Shown one piece after another: positions 11,911 to 22,665 of a DNA stretch of 64,000 bases; position 1 is the stretch's first letter, and the number at the start of each line of letters is the position of its first letter. The notes below the pieces were generated by a model, which did not search any database, had not been told where the DNA came from, and was given only the letters and a program-made list of their open reading frames with translations. The stretch lies in assembly GCA_950295325.1 (NCBI GenBank), contig OX485803.1, positions 10,850,001-10,914,000 of the forward strand, written 5' to 3'. Made by a program: the position numbers and the translations under genes. Origin of the DNA: Polytrichum commune. Lineage: Eukaryota; Streptophyta; Polytrichopsida; Polytrichales; Polytrichaceae.

Positions 11911-13180
11911 CTCGGGGGGTGCACTGTACTAAACATGTACGAGTATACGTGAGTGCACAGGAGGGGTATTGATTTGGACCTTGTTGTATTACGTATACAT
12001 ATGGTATACATGTTATAATTTATAGTTACGTACATATATGGAAGGCCTTTAAAAAGTATACAATAATTGTACTTGTATGGTACTGTTACTATACTACATA
12101 TCATAAGTTTTCATATTGGATGAAATTAGGATTAACTAGGATTAACGATTTTCGTTAGCAACCTTATAGGGTAGTATGAACCATGTACAAGGTGTCAAGG
12201 TAATATCGGGGAAAGAGGCAGTATTAGGGTTTTGAAATGATTCGTTCAGCTCAAAGTAACAAGGACCCTTTTCCCCTCCCATCCCTAGGTTTTTGTTTTA
12301 TCTTTTTGTCGGGCGCTGAAGGTTTTTGTTTTCTCTTCTCGCATAGCTTGCTTTTTTTTGCCAACAACTGCTTCACTTTTCCTTCTTTCACCTGTTGCTT
12401 CCAGCGCTTTTCAACGTCCGTGCAGTTACTGCTGCCGTGGGAATCACCGAAAGTCTTGACATTATCATGGCCTTGTTCTGAAATTCGGAGCTAGAGGACG
12501 CCTATATGAAGCCTAAACTCTTGAGTGATGGAAACCATGACACTTTGTTAAAGCTTGGTTGTGACTGTGGTGTGTGTTTTTTGAACACACCTGAAGCTAA
12601 AACCATGAAAAAACGAGGTAGGCCAAAAAAATCTACTCGAGTTAAGGTTTGGTTTGTTGGGAGAGTTTATAGGATGTGGAGGAAGTTTGGTAATCGTTGG
12701 GTGGAGTATAGGGATCCAATTGACTTGATGGACCGTCCATCAAACGTGGAGATTGGTTTATGTTGGTTTCAAAAAGGGACTAACAACAAGTGGACATACG
12801 ATCTTATTGATCATTTGATGGTAGACTTAGAGACAATAATTGCATTGGCTACAATGACATATATTGGTGAATCAAATGTTGATGAGTTACATCCAGGAGA
12901 TGAAAAAAATTTCAACGACTTTGTTGATGAAAGCTAGGATATTTTGTTACACATATTATAGGGGTTGATTATTGTTCAAAAGTATATTTGTATACTTATG
13001 TTAATGACTATATATGAATGGATGTTTTTTTGTGTATACATATTGTCACTTGTGTATTTATTGTTGCAATTGTATGTGTATTACTTCATTTCACAAAAAA
13101 TAACTTGTATATAGGGGGTTTTTAGAGTATGCAGTGAACGCACGTGATTCTAGGTTTTAATGAAAGGTGCACCCCCCGAG
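11911..13180 (+). mobile_element. 8-bp-TSD DNA transposon with AT-hook cargo, copy 1
   Basis: This 1270-bp element has perfect 14-bp terminal inverted repeats, CTCGGGGGGTGCAC at 11911-11924 and its complement at 13167-13180, flanked by perfect CTACTGCC duplications. An 8-bp duplication is known for hAT, P and a few other superfamilies. The TIR does not begin with the usual hAT CA, so the superfamily is left open. It carries one reading frame (12506-12937) and no recognisable transposase, so it is presumably non-autonomous. A second, 1396-bp copy is at 50556-51951. Copy 1 lacks about 150 bp in the 5' part of the frame. The element sits inside a MITE, which sits inside repeat R1. Confidence 0.88.
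12506..12937 (+). CDS. AT-hook cargo protein of the transposon, 143 aa
   Basis: The frame begins at an ATG also present as an internal Met in the copy at 51076-51708, and ends 243 bp before the right TIR. Residues 35-44 include KKRGRPKKST, a canonical AT-hook (R-G-R-P) with flanking basic residues, so binding of AT-rich DNA in the nucleus is likely by family knowledge. The rest (WFVGRVYRMWRKFGNRWVEY, a charged PIDLMDRPSNVE stretch, then an acidic C-terminus) matches nothing I recognise. Upstream, an in-frame stop and a deletion remove the N-terminal 67 residues found in copy 2. It is not a known transposase; it may be a captured host gene fragment or an accessory protein. Seventeen of 143 residues differ between the copies, against roughly five silent changes. 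Confidence 0.6.
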   Translation: MKPKLLSDGNHDTLLKLGCDCGVCFLNTPEAKTMKKRGRPKKSTRVKVWFVGRVYRMWRKFGNRWVEYRDPIDLMDRPSNVEIGLCWFQKGTNNKWTYDLIDHLMVDLETIIALATMTYIGESNVDELHPGDEKNFNDFVDES

Positions 13181-13919
13181 CTACTGCCACCTCCTTTCTC
13201 CTTGTATCATTGATAATTTTTTTTCATATCCTAACTAACACTAAATTCGTAAATGTAACTTCCACATATTACCATAGTTGGTATTTAGTGTTTGAGTTTA
13301 CTTTTGATGTTACTTACTTTCATAGGGTTAGTGATATTTAGTGTATGCGTTCGTATTTAGTGTATCAAACACTAAATATCATATTTAGTGTAGATGGCAC
13401 AATACATATAGGATCCCCCATTCATGTCCACTATTGAACCCATAATAGTTATCATATTTTAGGCATGTTGTTCAATCTCTCTGAAAACAATGTATCTTTT
13501 CTTTTGTATTCATTCTTGGAGCTGCACCTACCCACATATCATTCCAATAAAGGTGTCCGAGTAAGATTAGTTACTGAATTAAGCACATCTACCTTATGTA
13601 CCTAGTTGGATGCAAAATCTCTCTCACACAACATAGTATGTGCGTTAGACATATTCCACATCAAGGTACTTTTGTAGTTTAAATGTGCAACTTCCATGAA
13701 GTGAATCTTTTATAGGAATTCTAGCTCCTATCATGTATAAGCTTTCAAAATTTTGAAGGTCACCATCTGTATGTTTACCTTTAGAGCAATTAGTATTACA
13801 AATATACTCTAAGGGCGAGTTTCCATGTAGGCTGCTCATCCACCAGATTTTCGAGTGAATAAGGACAAATCCGTCCAAATGTAGAGGGAATTTGGTGTGG
13901 TAGGGTTCGTGTGTGCCAA

Positions 13920-14318
13920 CTACACTAAATATGATATCTAGTGTCACCAATTCTAATTGTCTTGCTAACAATTGATTGTAAACCATGGTATAGTGTCACC
14001 AACACTCAACGTTAATCCGACATTATTTGTCACTCCTTGTAATTTAAAAAAAAATTAATTAATTTTTTTAAAGGGGGTATAATTGATTTATAGTGTTTCA
14101 AATATTGTCACCTACCAAGTGATTTTTCATCCAAATTTCAATCATCCATGATGATATTTCATAACAAGTTGCTGACAAGAGAAGGTAGGGTTTTGGCCAA
14201 TGGATGAACTCATCTATCATTTATGACAATATTTGTTCACTTATTCATAAGAAGCGTCATCCAAAAAGTTACCATAGTAGCATTAAATACCATATGACAT
14301 TAAATATCATATTTAGTG
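13920..14318 (+). mobile_element. MITE family B, forward copy
   Basis: It starts CTACACTAAATATGATATCT and ends near CATTAAATATCATATTTAGTG. The interior differs from family A (landmarks: GTCACCAATTCTAATTGTC, then AACCATGGTATAGTGTCACC, later CTTATTCATAAGAAG). An inverted relative is at 15911-16313. It is non-coding. The right end lacks the final TAG, so the boundary is approximate. Confidence 0.55.
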
Positions 14319-14898
14319 CAACTACTCCCATCTTCTCAAATCGAGGTCCACCTACTAACCTCCTCTTTCCAGTTACAAAGGATGGAGTCCTAGACCAACA
14401 GTGGTTCTCTTGAGCATTAGTGATTTTTGGTCAATGACTATATTCATAGAGTGGTTGATCATTCTATTTGTCAAGATTTACGCCAACTGAGGGCCGGTTT
14501 ACACTATGGACCATGAAGTCAGACCATGGAAGATGGCCTTTGTCAATGGTTTGAGTTCATGGTCCAACTTTCATGGACCGACTTCTCAAAAAAACAATTT
14601 TGAGAGCCTTGGGCCCCTCACTAGATATAAACCGAATGTGAACCAAGAAGAATGACCATGCACCACGAAGGGAAGGTGTTGATTTTTTTAATACATGCCC
14701 AAAAATGGCAGTTTAAGAAAAAAATCAAGTTTGACCATTCTCTTGTCTTCTCTTGGGCTTCACTTGCCTTCCCTTCTTGTTAAATGTGTCGAAGATGTGG
14801 CTTGCAAATCTTCTCACAACAATTTTTACAAATAAATGAGCGATATAATTTGTACATGATCAATGTAATTTACATGTGACATGTACCTTGTGTTGTCA

Positions 14899-15220
14899 CT
14901 ACACTAAATAGGATATTTAGTGTTTGATTATATTTAATGTTGTTACCACCCTACCTTGCTCAACACTACTTTTCAATTCTTTGATAATTATTCTTGGAAG
15001 ATTTGCTAGAAGATGTGTTGGAATTCTCCTTTTATCATTGTTATTTATTTTTATATCCTTACTAACACTAAATTCAAACATGTAACTTCCACATATTACC
15101 AAAGTTGATATTTAGTGTTTGATTTTACATTTATTGTTACTTACTTTCACAGGGGTAATGATATTTAGTGTATGCATTCGTATTTATTGTATCAAACACT
15201 AAATATCCTACTTAATGTAG
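14899..15220 (+). mobile_element. MITE family A, copy 2
   Basis: A 322-bp copy starting CTACACTAAATAGGATATTT and ending with the inverse form. It is uninterrupted and so shows the ancestral state of the family A copy broken at 11781-13393. Confidence 0.75.
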
Positions 15221-15329
15221 TAGAAAAATATACAAAAAAGAACCACAATCGTTTTCCCATTGCGGTTCTTGTGACCACCCTGATCTACAGTCACTAAACA
15301 ACTACGGATTTTTTTATTTTTTTTCAGCT

Positions 15330-15440
15330 GTAATGTTTAAAACATTTGGGGGGTGTAATATACCGTTGGAAAGATATTTCAAGACCTTTCCAACGGTATA
15401 TTACAAGACCGCAGATTTTAAACATTGCAATTGGTAGACC
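15330..15440. repeat. Long imperfect hairpin inside the Harbinger-like element
   Basis: The core arms GTAATATACCGTTGGAAAG (15355-15373) and their exact complement (15386-15404) form 19 perfect pairs around a 12-nt loop. Pairing continues outward with mismatches towards CAGCTGTAATGTTTAAAACA and TGTTTAAAATC-like sequence. The same hairpin is kept in the inverted copy (17540-17645). It has the size of a plant MITE-derived small-RNA precursor, but transcription is unknown. Confidence 0.7.
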
Positions 15441-15910
15441 AAAAAAAAAAAGTTGCACTTGAATTCTTGAGTTCGAGATGTCCCACGTTGTTTGGTGAAA
15501 CATGTGGGAGCCGGTTTAAGGGGTAGGGCAAGGTAGTATATCTCATGGGCTATGATTTAATTAAGGCACCTAGAGGGTAGATTCATTGAAATTTTATTCA
15601 AACGGCATTTGTTTGACATGGGCTCTTGCTTTTTCCTACCAGACCACCTGTCTTGCCTCTCTCACTGCAAAACACGTTGGACAATGTCAGTGCATTTATT
15701 AGGCCTTAAAATTTATATTTTGGGGAGCTCGACCTCCATGGTCCTTCTGCCATTTTTTCCTTAGTGCAAACCGAAGTTCTCCCGGGACAACTTCAGCAAC
15801 CAATCAGCTGCCTTGCAGAGCCTTGGTCCAACTTCATGGTCCATAGTGGAAACCGACCCTAAGAAGTGGATCCATATCACAAGCTCAACAATAATAAAAT
15901 TCACAGTGTA

Positions 15911-16313
15911 CACTAAATATGTACACTAAATATTGTATTTATTGTCATATGTTATTTTATGTCACTATGGTAACTTTTATAGTCACAATTCTTATGAATA
16001 AGTTTACAAATGGTGACATGGATGAATAAAAGAAATTTGGATGAAATCCATGCCAATTATTGAAACAGAGTTTGAAATCCTAACATTCTTGTAATGAAAT
16101 ATTGAGATGGATGATTGAAATCTGGATGAATAATCACTTAGTAAGTGACAAGTATTGCAACATTGTAAATCTATAATGCCCAAACAATTTTACAAGGAAT
16201 GTAAAATAATGTTGGGTTTACATTTAGTGTTGGTGACACTACATGGGCGGCTTACAATTAGTATTGAGCATGACAAATAGAATTGGTGACACTAAATACA
16301 ATATTTAGTGTAG
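15911..16313 (-). mobile_element. MITE family B, inverted copy
   Basis: It ends ACACTAAATACAATATTTAG plus TGTAG at 16313. Internally it is the reverse of 13920-14318, for example GTCACTATGGTAACTTTTAT and GAATAAGTTTACAAATG. The left boundary is blurred by a duplicated CACTAAATAT (15911 and 15924). Confidence 0.5.
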
Positions 16314-16639
16314 TAAACGAATTGTATAACTTACCCACTTGGACTTGGAGAGAAGGAATTATCATATACAAGCATAACTCTCTTCTATCAATAGGTTTGA
16401 TGCCAATTCATCTCAAATGACCTTGAGCAAACTTATTCATGCTTTTTAAAGCTAATTCTGGTGTTAGATCAACTTTAAAAAGAAGCCTCCAAGTTGGATA
16501 CTATTTCAAAACTTTTATGTTGGATGAACGAGAGCTGCACTCATATACGATAATTTATTTCTCTCCCTTGGAATCACCTTATCAACCCATGATGAAACAT
16601 TGCAGAGTTCAATCTCATAGAATTGTTGTGGAATGAGGT

Positions 16640-17010
16640 CTTGAATGGTTACTTTTTCTAATTAGCCCCACTTGAGTCTCCTAGGATATGAATGAAGCAT
16701 GTGATTAGTACGACATGGTTAGCAAATCCAAATCAAGTATGTTGCCACTTTCCTCATACTTTGTGGAGCTCGTATTAATATTCTATTCATTTTCGAAGTG
16801 AAGGTCGTTGTGCTCATTAAATGGTCATATAGGTCCCCTCAATTATGTTGACTACTGAATTTAGAATGGTCATCATATTGTCAGCAAGCATTTCAAATCT
16901 GAAAACTTGGGTATTTGTTCTTGGAGCCACCAAAGCACATACCATTCAAATATAGGTGCCCGATTAAAATGAGTGATTGAATTAGGCACATCAATCTTAG
17001 GTACTTTATT
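16640..17010 (+). repeat. Dispersed repeat R1, uninterrupted copy
   Basis: It contains the R1 landmarks in order (CTAGGATATGAATGAAGCA, GGTTAGCAAATCCAAAT, GGAGCTCGTATTAAT, AAGTGAAGGT, GTGCTCATTAAATGGTCATA) and has no insertion where the copy at 11580-13620 is broken. It therefore shows the pre-insertion sequence. Confidence 0.65.
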
Positions 17011-17539
17011 GTCATCAAGGTATATCTAGACGTTGATATGATTATAATGAGTCATAATTAAGAATGAGTGATTTTATTTTTTTCATTCACACTATTGAGA
17101 GACATGCTTTAGGGCTGGTTTACACTATGGACCATGAAGTTGGACCAAGGCTCTACAAGGTACTTGATTGGCTGTTAAAGTTGTCACAAGACAACTTCGG
17201 TTTACACTAAGGAAAAAATGGCAGAAGGACCATGGAGGTCGAGCTCCCCAAAATATAAATTTTAAGGCCTAATAAATGCACTGACATTGTCCAACGTGTT
17301 TTGCAGTGAGAGAGGCAAGATAGGTGGTCTGGTAGGAAAAGGCAAGGGCCCATGTTAGACAAATGCCGTTTGAATAAAATTTCAATGAATCTACCCTCTA
17401 GGTGCCTTAATTAAATCATAGCCCATGAGATATACTACCTTGCCCTACCCCTTAAACCGGCTCCCACATGTTTCACCAAACAACGTGGGACATCTCGAAC
17501 TCAAGAATTCAAGTGCAACTTTTTTTTTGGGTCTACCAA

Positions 17540-17645
17540 CTGCAATATTTAACATTTGGGGGCTTGTAATATACTGTTGGAAAGGTCTTGAAGATACCTT
17601 TCCAACGGTATATTACACCCCCCAAATGTTTTAAACATTACAGCT
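17540..17645. repeat. Hairpin in Harbinger-like copy 2
   Basis: Arms GTAATATACTGTTGGAAAGG (17566-17585) and CCTTTCCAACGGTATATTAC (17597-17616) pair with a single C/T change that leaves a G-T pair. Outer AACATTTGGGG and CCCCAAATGTT arms extend the stem towards 50 bp per arm. Confidence 0.72.
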
Positions 17646-17752
17646 GAAAAACAAAAAACAAAAATCCGTAGTTGTTTAGTGACTGTAGATCAGGGTGGTC
17701 AAAAGAACCGCAATGGGAAAACGATTGTGGTTCTTTTTTGCATAGTTTTCTA

Positions 17753-18074
17753 CTACATTAAATAGGATATTTAGTGTTTGATACAATAAATACAAATACA
17801 TACACTAAATATCATTAACCCTATGAAAGTAAGTAACAATAAATGTAAAATCAAACACTAAATATCAACTTTGGTAATATGTGGAAGTTACATGTTTGAA
17901 TTTAGTGTTAGTAAGGATATAAAAATAAATAACAATGATAAAAGGAGAATTCCAACACATCTTCTAGCAAATCTTCTAAGAATAATGATCAAAGAATTGA
18001 AAATTAGTGTTGAGCAAGGTAGGGTGGTAACAACATTAAATATAATCAAACACTAAATATCTTATTTAGTGTAG
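17753..18074 (-). mobile_element. MITE family A, copy 3 (inverted)
   Basis: 322 bp, the reverse of copy 2. It begins CTACATTAAATAGGATATTT and ends ATCTTATTTAGTGTAG, nested in Harbinger-like copy 2. Confidence 0.75.
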
Positions 18075-18485
18075 TGACAACACAAGGTACATGTCACATG
18101 TAAATTACATTGATCATGTACAAATTATATCGCTCATTTATTTGTAAAAATTGTTGTGAAAAGATTTGCAAGCCACATCTTCGACACATTTAACAAGAAG
18201 GGAAGGCAAGTGAAGCCCAAGAGAAGACAAGAGAATGGTCAAACTTGATTTTTTTCTTAAACCGCCCTTTCTGGGCATGTATTAAAAAAATCAACACCTT
18301 CCCTTCGTGGTGCATGGTCATTCTTCTTGGTTCACATTCGGTTTATATCTAGTGAGGGGCCCAAGGCTCTCAAAATTGTTTTTTTGAGAAGTCGGTTCAT
18401 GAAAGTTGGACCATGAACTCATACCATTGACAAAGGCCATCTTCCATGGTCTGACTTCATGGTCCATAGTGTAAACCGGCCCTTA

Positions 18486-20212
18486 GTTGTAAGAATCTTG
18501 AAGTTTCGTTCCAATTATACAAACCACAATACCATATGTTTCAACATGTTTATATACAATGAAAGATGTGGTGGTGGTGGCGAGGCCATCGCCTCATCAT
18601 TTCCGGCCGTTCTTGCCTAAAAAACAAAATGGTTCAAAAGAAAAAGGACCACATGTCAAAGACTCTCTCCCAAAACAAGCTTGGGACAAAAGAAAGAGGA
18701 AACAAGTGTGGAAAGGTGGGGGACTACAAGTGCAAAAGGCGGGTGTGTGGGAAACCTAAGGGAGGTGGCAAGCATGGAGCCGAGCTAGTGACATGGCATG
18801 GGCAAGAGGACAAAATAGGATTGTTTTAAAAAAATCAAAAGGATTATTTCAATATAAAAAGTGCAGCATTGGGGCATGGTGGCATGTGACAAGTCATGGG
18901 CGCTTATGAACATGGGCATGGGCATGGGCATAGATGCATGCACATGATGGGTATGCACGGGCACAGGATGGTTGCACGGGTGTATGGGGTTGGGTTCATT
19001 CAAGATATTAATTCATAAGCACGGGTGCAATAGACCAAGACAACACAAGTCCAAGCTAGTACTATACAAGAGACAATGTGTTGGTGATGGTGATAAGGCC
19101 ATTGTCCAACCAAAGTCCACCATTCCATAAAGGTGGGGGGAGGGGGCCAACGGGTGCAATGGGGCCTAGACAACACGGGTCGAACTATGTCACACAAACA
19201 ACACCAGCTCAAGTGTAAGTGAACTCTCTCTTCTCATACACAAATCCCTTACAAGTCTACAACTTTTGAGGTTTGCTATAGGCATCCCTCTCTGCCCTCA
19301 CCTCCATTTAGTTATCATTCACATGACATATGCATGATAATGAATGAATAATAATGAGGTGGGGACAAATCATGGGGAGGTCACTTCATTGTCAAGTTGA
19401 CACCACATGCGGACAAAGTTTGCTACCCCTATATTACATGCCATATATAATTTTAAAATTTATGATATTTTTTCTACATATACATAATCATTGACAGTAT
19501 CTTTTGTATATATTTTTTGAAAATTTTAATCATATATATATTTTTAAATAAATGTTTTTGTTCAATTCTGTGTCATTCTAGTTAGAAATGGTATGTTTTA
19601 TGGGAAAAAAAAATCATCAAATTTAGTTACCACTTTTACCTATGTCATAGGTATTGTGTATATCTACTCATGAAAAAAATTTGATAAAAATTTGACCCAT
19701 TTTGGTGGTGCAACTTACCAAAAGAAGATTTTTTTTGGTCGCACGTGGTGTTCAACTTGACAATGGAGTGATCTACCCGTGGGACAAATTGGAACAAATT
19801 TTTCATATTTGCATTCCCATCCACCCACCCCCAAAACTTCACACTAGTTTTTTTTGAGGGTTACCTTGTTTGACTAGGGATGAACGGCATGTGGTGGATG
19901 GCACTACGACAATCTCTTATGTTGCTTTCCATTGCTACAACACTTCACCGCAAAGGGAAAGTTGGATACATTGCCTTAGAAAAGTAGTGGGTCCCCTTAG
20001 TTACACCAACTCACAACTTCTCACACACCTCCCTTGCAATTGTCATTTGTGAATTTGAGGCGTGGAGGTTGTCGACTTGAGTTTGTGTTTGCCTTACAAA
20101 ACATCACACCCTACAAGGCGGCATATGGCGTCCTTTGAAAAACGCAGCTGTAAGGACGTAGGATTAGCATGAGACTTCTAACCATGACCCACATTATTGA
20201 TTTGCTCCTTAT
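18486..20212. other. Unassigned repeat-rich interval
   Basis: There is no supported gene. It contains a short ATGGGC tandem repeat (about 18898-18926). A block at 19019-19170 (GGGTGCAATAGACCAAGACA, CCATTGTCCAACC, CCACCATTCC) recurs in diverged form at 32590-32830 and near 41580-41660, so it is probably another dispersed repeat. AT-rich DNA fills 19440-19740. Confidence 0.4.
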
Positions 20213-20214
20213 TA

Positions 20215-20626
20215 CTCCCTTTGTTTCAAAATAAGAGTTATGTTTGGACATAAACTGCATTACGAAATCAAAGTAACATTTGGTGAAATTTCTTTCAAAT
20301 TTCGCCAAACGAACTGGAATGTTGCCAGAAACAATGTAAATGTTGTTGTTGATGAACTACCAAGTCAGATAACAATTTACACTTGTTTAACAATTGATAT
20401 TTGGACTCGACGGCGTCGATGCACATCAACACGATTTTATGTGTGAGATCAATCAGTGTCAATCGTCAATGACGATGAACGGGCGTTATTATGGACACCC
20501 CTAGCTCGCAAGAAAGCACTTAGTGAGAGCTTTGCAACGCATGCAATTTCGGGCTAAAAGTGCGAAAAATGACCTTAAGCCCACGGATTTTCTAAAACGT
20601 AACTTTTATTCTGAAACGGAGGGAGT
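20215..20626. mobile_element. Stowaway-type MITE, 412 bp
   Basis: Ends CTCCCTTTGTTTCAAAATAA and TTATTCTGAAACGGAGGGAG are inverted repeats, and TA flanks both sides (20213-20214 and 20627-20628). CTCCCT...AGGGAG ends with a TA duplication are the known signature of Stowaway elements of the Tc1/mariner group. No transposase. Confidence 0.85.
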
Positions 20627-20628
20627 AG

Positions 20629-22660
20629 ATGTTATGGATTTGAGAATAGGGTCATATAACATCCATCCTTTCACTCAACAAATCTTTGGCCAGAGTTGGT
20701 CGGCCACCCTGCCCAAAACCAACACCTATAAATACCTCCCAATCTCCAACACTCTACTACCTTGAATTGTTGCCCATGGTGTAGGAGTGCCCATGCCCAT
20801 GGAGTGACGGTTTTAGGTGCCGTTAGTGGTGCACCTCATACCGGCCTCCATTACCTCCATGTAGGGTAGGTAATGGGCTCCACTCTATCTCACGTTGGTT
20901 TAAGGTGGCTTCCGGGTGGCTTGTCAATGCCTACTCGAGCCATTTCTATTTACAGGGGGGGACAATTATAACCAATCTATTCACAAAGTCAAGAAGGTAG
21001 GCCCACAAAGCACAAAGGGGGTTGGTAACCAAGATGCAAGGTGACAGTTTTGCAACCAAATTGGGGTGGGATCATGGAGGTGGTCATGTAGCTATGCACA
21101 CATTTACTACCTGGGGTTTGATCTAGCTTGGGCGTTTCTGAGCTTGACTTTGAATATTCATCAAATATCCAATTGAGGCTAAATCATTTTGTCTTTTTAA
21201 CTATATTTAGTCCAAATGCTAATATGAATATATTTATTTTAATGTCAGCCACATACACCCTAAACTCCATAATATCAACCTTCATAATGCCACTCACTCT
21301 CTAATATCCCAAAACCCTAGGAAACGGATGTTTATAGTTCAAATCTCTATCCTTATTGTCACCTTTCTCTCCCTTATATCACAAATTTTTCATTAATGCA
21401 AACCACCAAAGAAGTCAACCCACACCCTCAGATTGCACCATATGTCAATATGTGGAGTGTCACCTTCTTATTCTTCTTCTTCCTCTTATGCCACTTGTTG
21501 AATGTTGGTGCATGCATCTGCCACATCACCCTGGAAGGCCAAGTGGAGTGGACCACACCACATCATTTAATATGTTGCACTTTGTGTTATTCCATAGTGT
21601 CACATGCTACACTAATTCACTAGTAGCACGCATCCATGTAAACACTACAAAACTCTGTATTACCATGTGCACCTTGGTTGCCACAGATGTGGTATTACGG
21701 AATTTAGAGTGTAGTCATATGTATGTGCAGTAGCTTAGCCTTTAAATGCTCTAGCAACCCAAAATGGGTCGCCACCTAATATTCTACTGGGGTTTTCGAC
21801 CCACTAGGTGGCAATCTACGTGAATTGAAAAGGTATCTACTAGTGTAGGGTGGTGCCTGCTACTATGTGAGCCAAAATAACATATGAAAACCTCATACTC
21901 CAAGCATGTAGGATTTTTTATTAGGTTGGCAACTTGGCATTGCTTGTTTTGGGGACGGTTCCATGTGTTGCTCAAATGCAAGAGCCAAATTTAGGAGCCA
22001 AAATCTTTCACATATGGGGTTCTTTTTCCCTTCGCACAAGGTGACGGTTGTGCACAACTAGACCAGATGGATTTAAATAAAACTTAGTGCAGATGTTGCT
22101 TGCTCCATGAAAAATCGACCTCATGTGAAATTCCTCATGTAGACTTTGAGGGTATCGGACTTCATCTAAACTTGCTCACAAAATCCCAAATTTTTGAGAG
22201 TAGCTCATTTGTCATCCACATAACATAATATGACAAAATTGCCAACTTTCTAAAATTTGTGGAATGACCGAAATGGTCATGAAACGAAGAATTTCAGAGT
22301 TTTTCTCTAGCTGCCCCTCATAACGAAAAAGCGTACTGTCATTGCACCAGTGCATGAATTTGCCAAGTAGCACCAGTGCATGAATTTGCCAAGTAGCACC
22401 AGAGACAACTCAAATGAAATGAATATGGTAGAATCCAATCACCAGTAAAATACAGCGCTGACTGTACTCCAGGCTTTGGGATGGTTCTACCAAGCCGCAA
22501 GGACTACAAAAGCCCCCAGAGATAGACATAGCTCTGAAGGCTAAACAGTGTCATTGATCTCAAATCTGTACAAATGCGCATCATTGCCATTCTAAAATGG
22601 CACTGCCTGCTAAGTGGCTGTAAGTGAAAAATTCATAGATTTCTGTTCAATTTCATACAA
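20629..22660. other. Unassigned intergenic DNA downstream of USP39
   Basis: No gene is supported. A 26-bp unit (GCACCAGTGCATGAATTTGC plus CAAGTA) is repeated twice and partly a third time at 22344-22404. The last few hundred bases before 22666 are probably the 3' untranslated region of the minus-strand USP39 gene. Confidence 0.4.
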
Positions 22661-22665
22661 AAAGG

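Larger units (their letters stand above)
11781..13393. mobile_element. CTACACTAAATA-ended MITE (family A), copy 1, interrupted
   Basis: The element begins CTACACTAAATATGATATTTAGTG and ends with its inverse; 30 bp are perfectly inverted. Each end is itself almost a palindrome. Removing the 1270-bp insertion and one 8-bp duplication leaves about 335 bp. That matches family A copies at 14899-15220 and 17753-18074 along most of its length, so these copies serve as empty-site references. The CACTA...TAGTG core recalls the CACTA superfamily, but no 3-bp target duplication is evident. Confidence 0.75.
11580..13620 (+). repeat. Dispersed repeat R1, split by nested insertions
   Basis: Family R1 (my label) is about 400 bp long and recurs at least seven times in the window. 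Its landmarks in order are TAGGATATGAA, GGTTAGCAAATCCAAAT, GGAGCTCATATGA, AAGTGAAGATT, GTGCTCATTAAATGGTCATATAGG, GTTGACTATTGA, then GAGCCACACCTAACCACA and AATATAGGTGTTTG. Here the left part is at 11580-11780 and the right part at 13394-13620, separated by a MITE which itself holds another transposon. Other copies: 16640-17010, 39010-39445 and 39975-40370 forward; 27630-27965, 28085-28410 and 30290-30650 reversed. No coding capacity. Confidence 0.7.
14491..15859 (+). mobile_element. PIF/Harbinger-like element, copy 1
   Basis: A 1369-bp element with ends GGGCCGGTTTACACTATGGA and, inverted, ACTTCATGGTCCATAGTGGA followed by AACCGACCC. The flanks are TGA on the left and TAA on the right, an imperfect version of the 3-bp TTA/TAA duplication of PIF/Harbinger. 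Copy 2 (17112-18482) is nearly collinear in the opposite orientation and has a perfect TTA duplication. It carries a nested family A MITE (14899-15220) and a long hairpin (15330-15440). No transposase frame is visible, so it is non-autonomous. Confidence 0.75.
17112..18482 (-). mobile_element. PIF/Harbinger-like element, copy 2 (inverted)
   Basis: A 1371-bp element in the opposite orientation to copy 1. It starts GGGCTGGTTTACACTATGGA, ends AGTGTAAACCGGCCC, and has a perfect TTA target duplication (17109-17111 and 18483-18485). It carries the same nested family A MITE (17753-18074) and the same hairpin, so both existed before the two copies separated. Together with copy 1 it makes a 1.37-kb inverted repeat with a spacer of about 1.25 kb. 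Confidence 0.8.
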
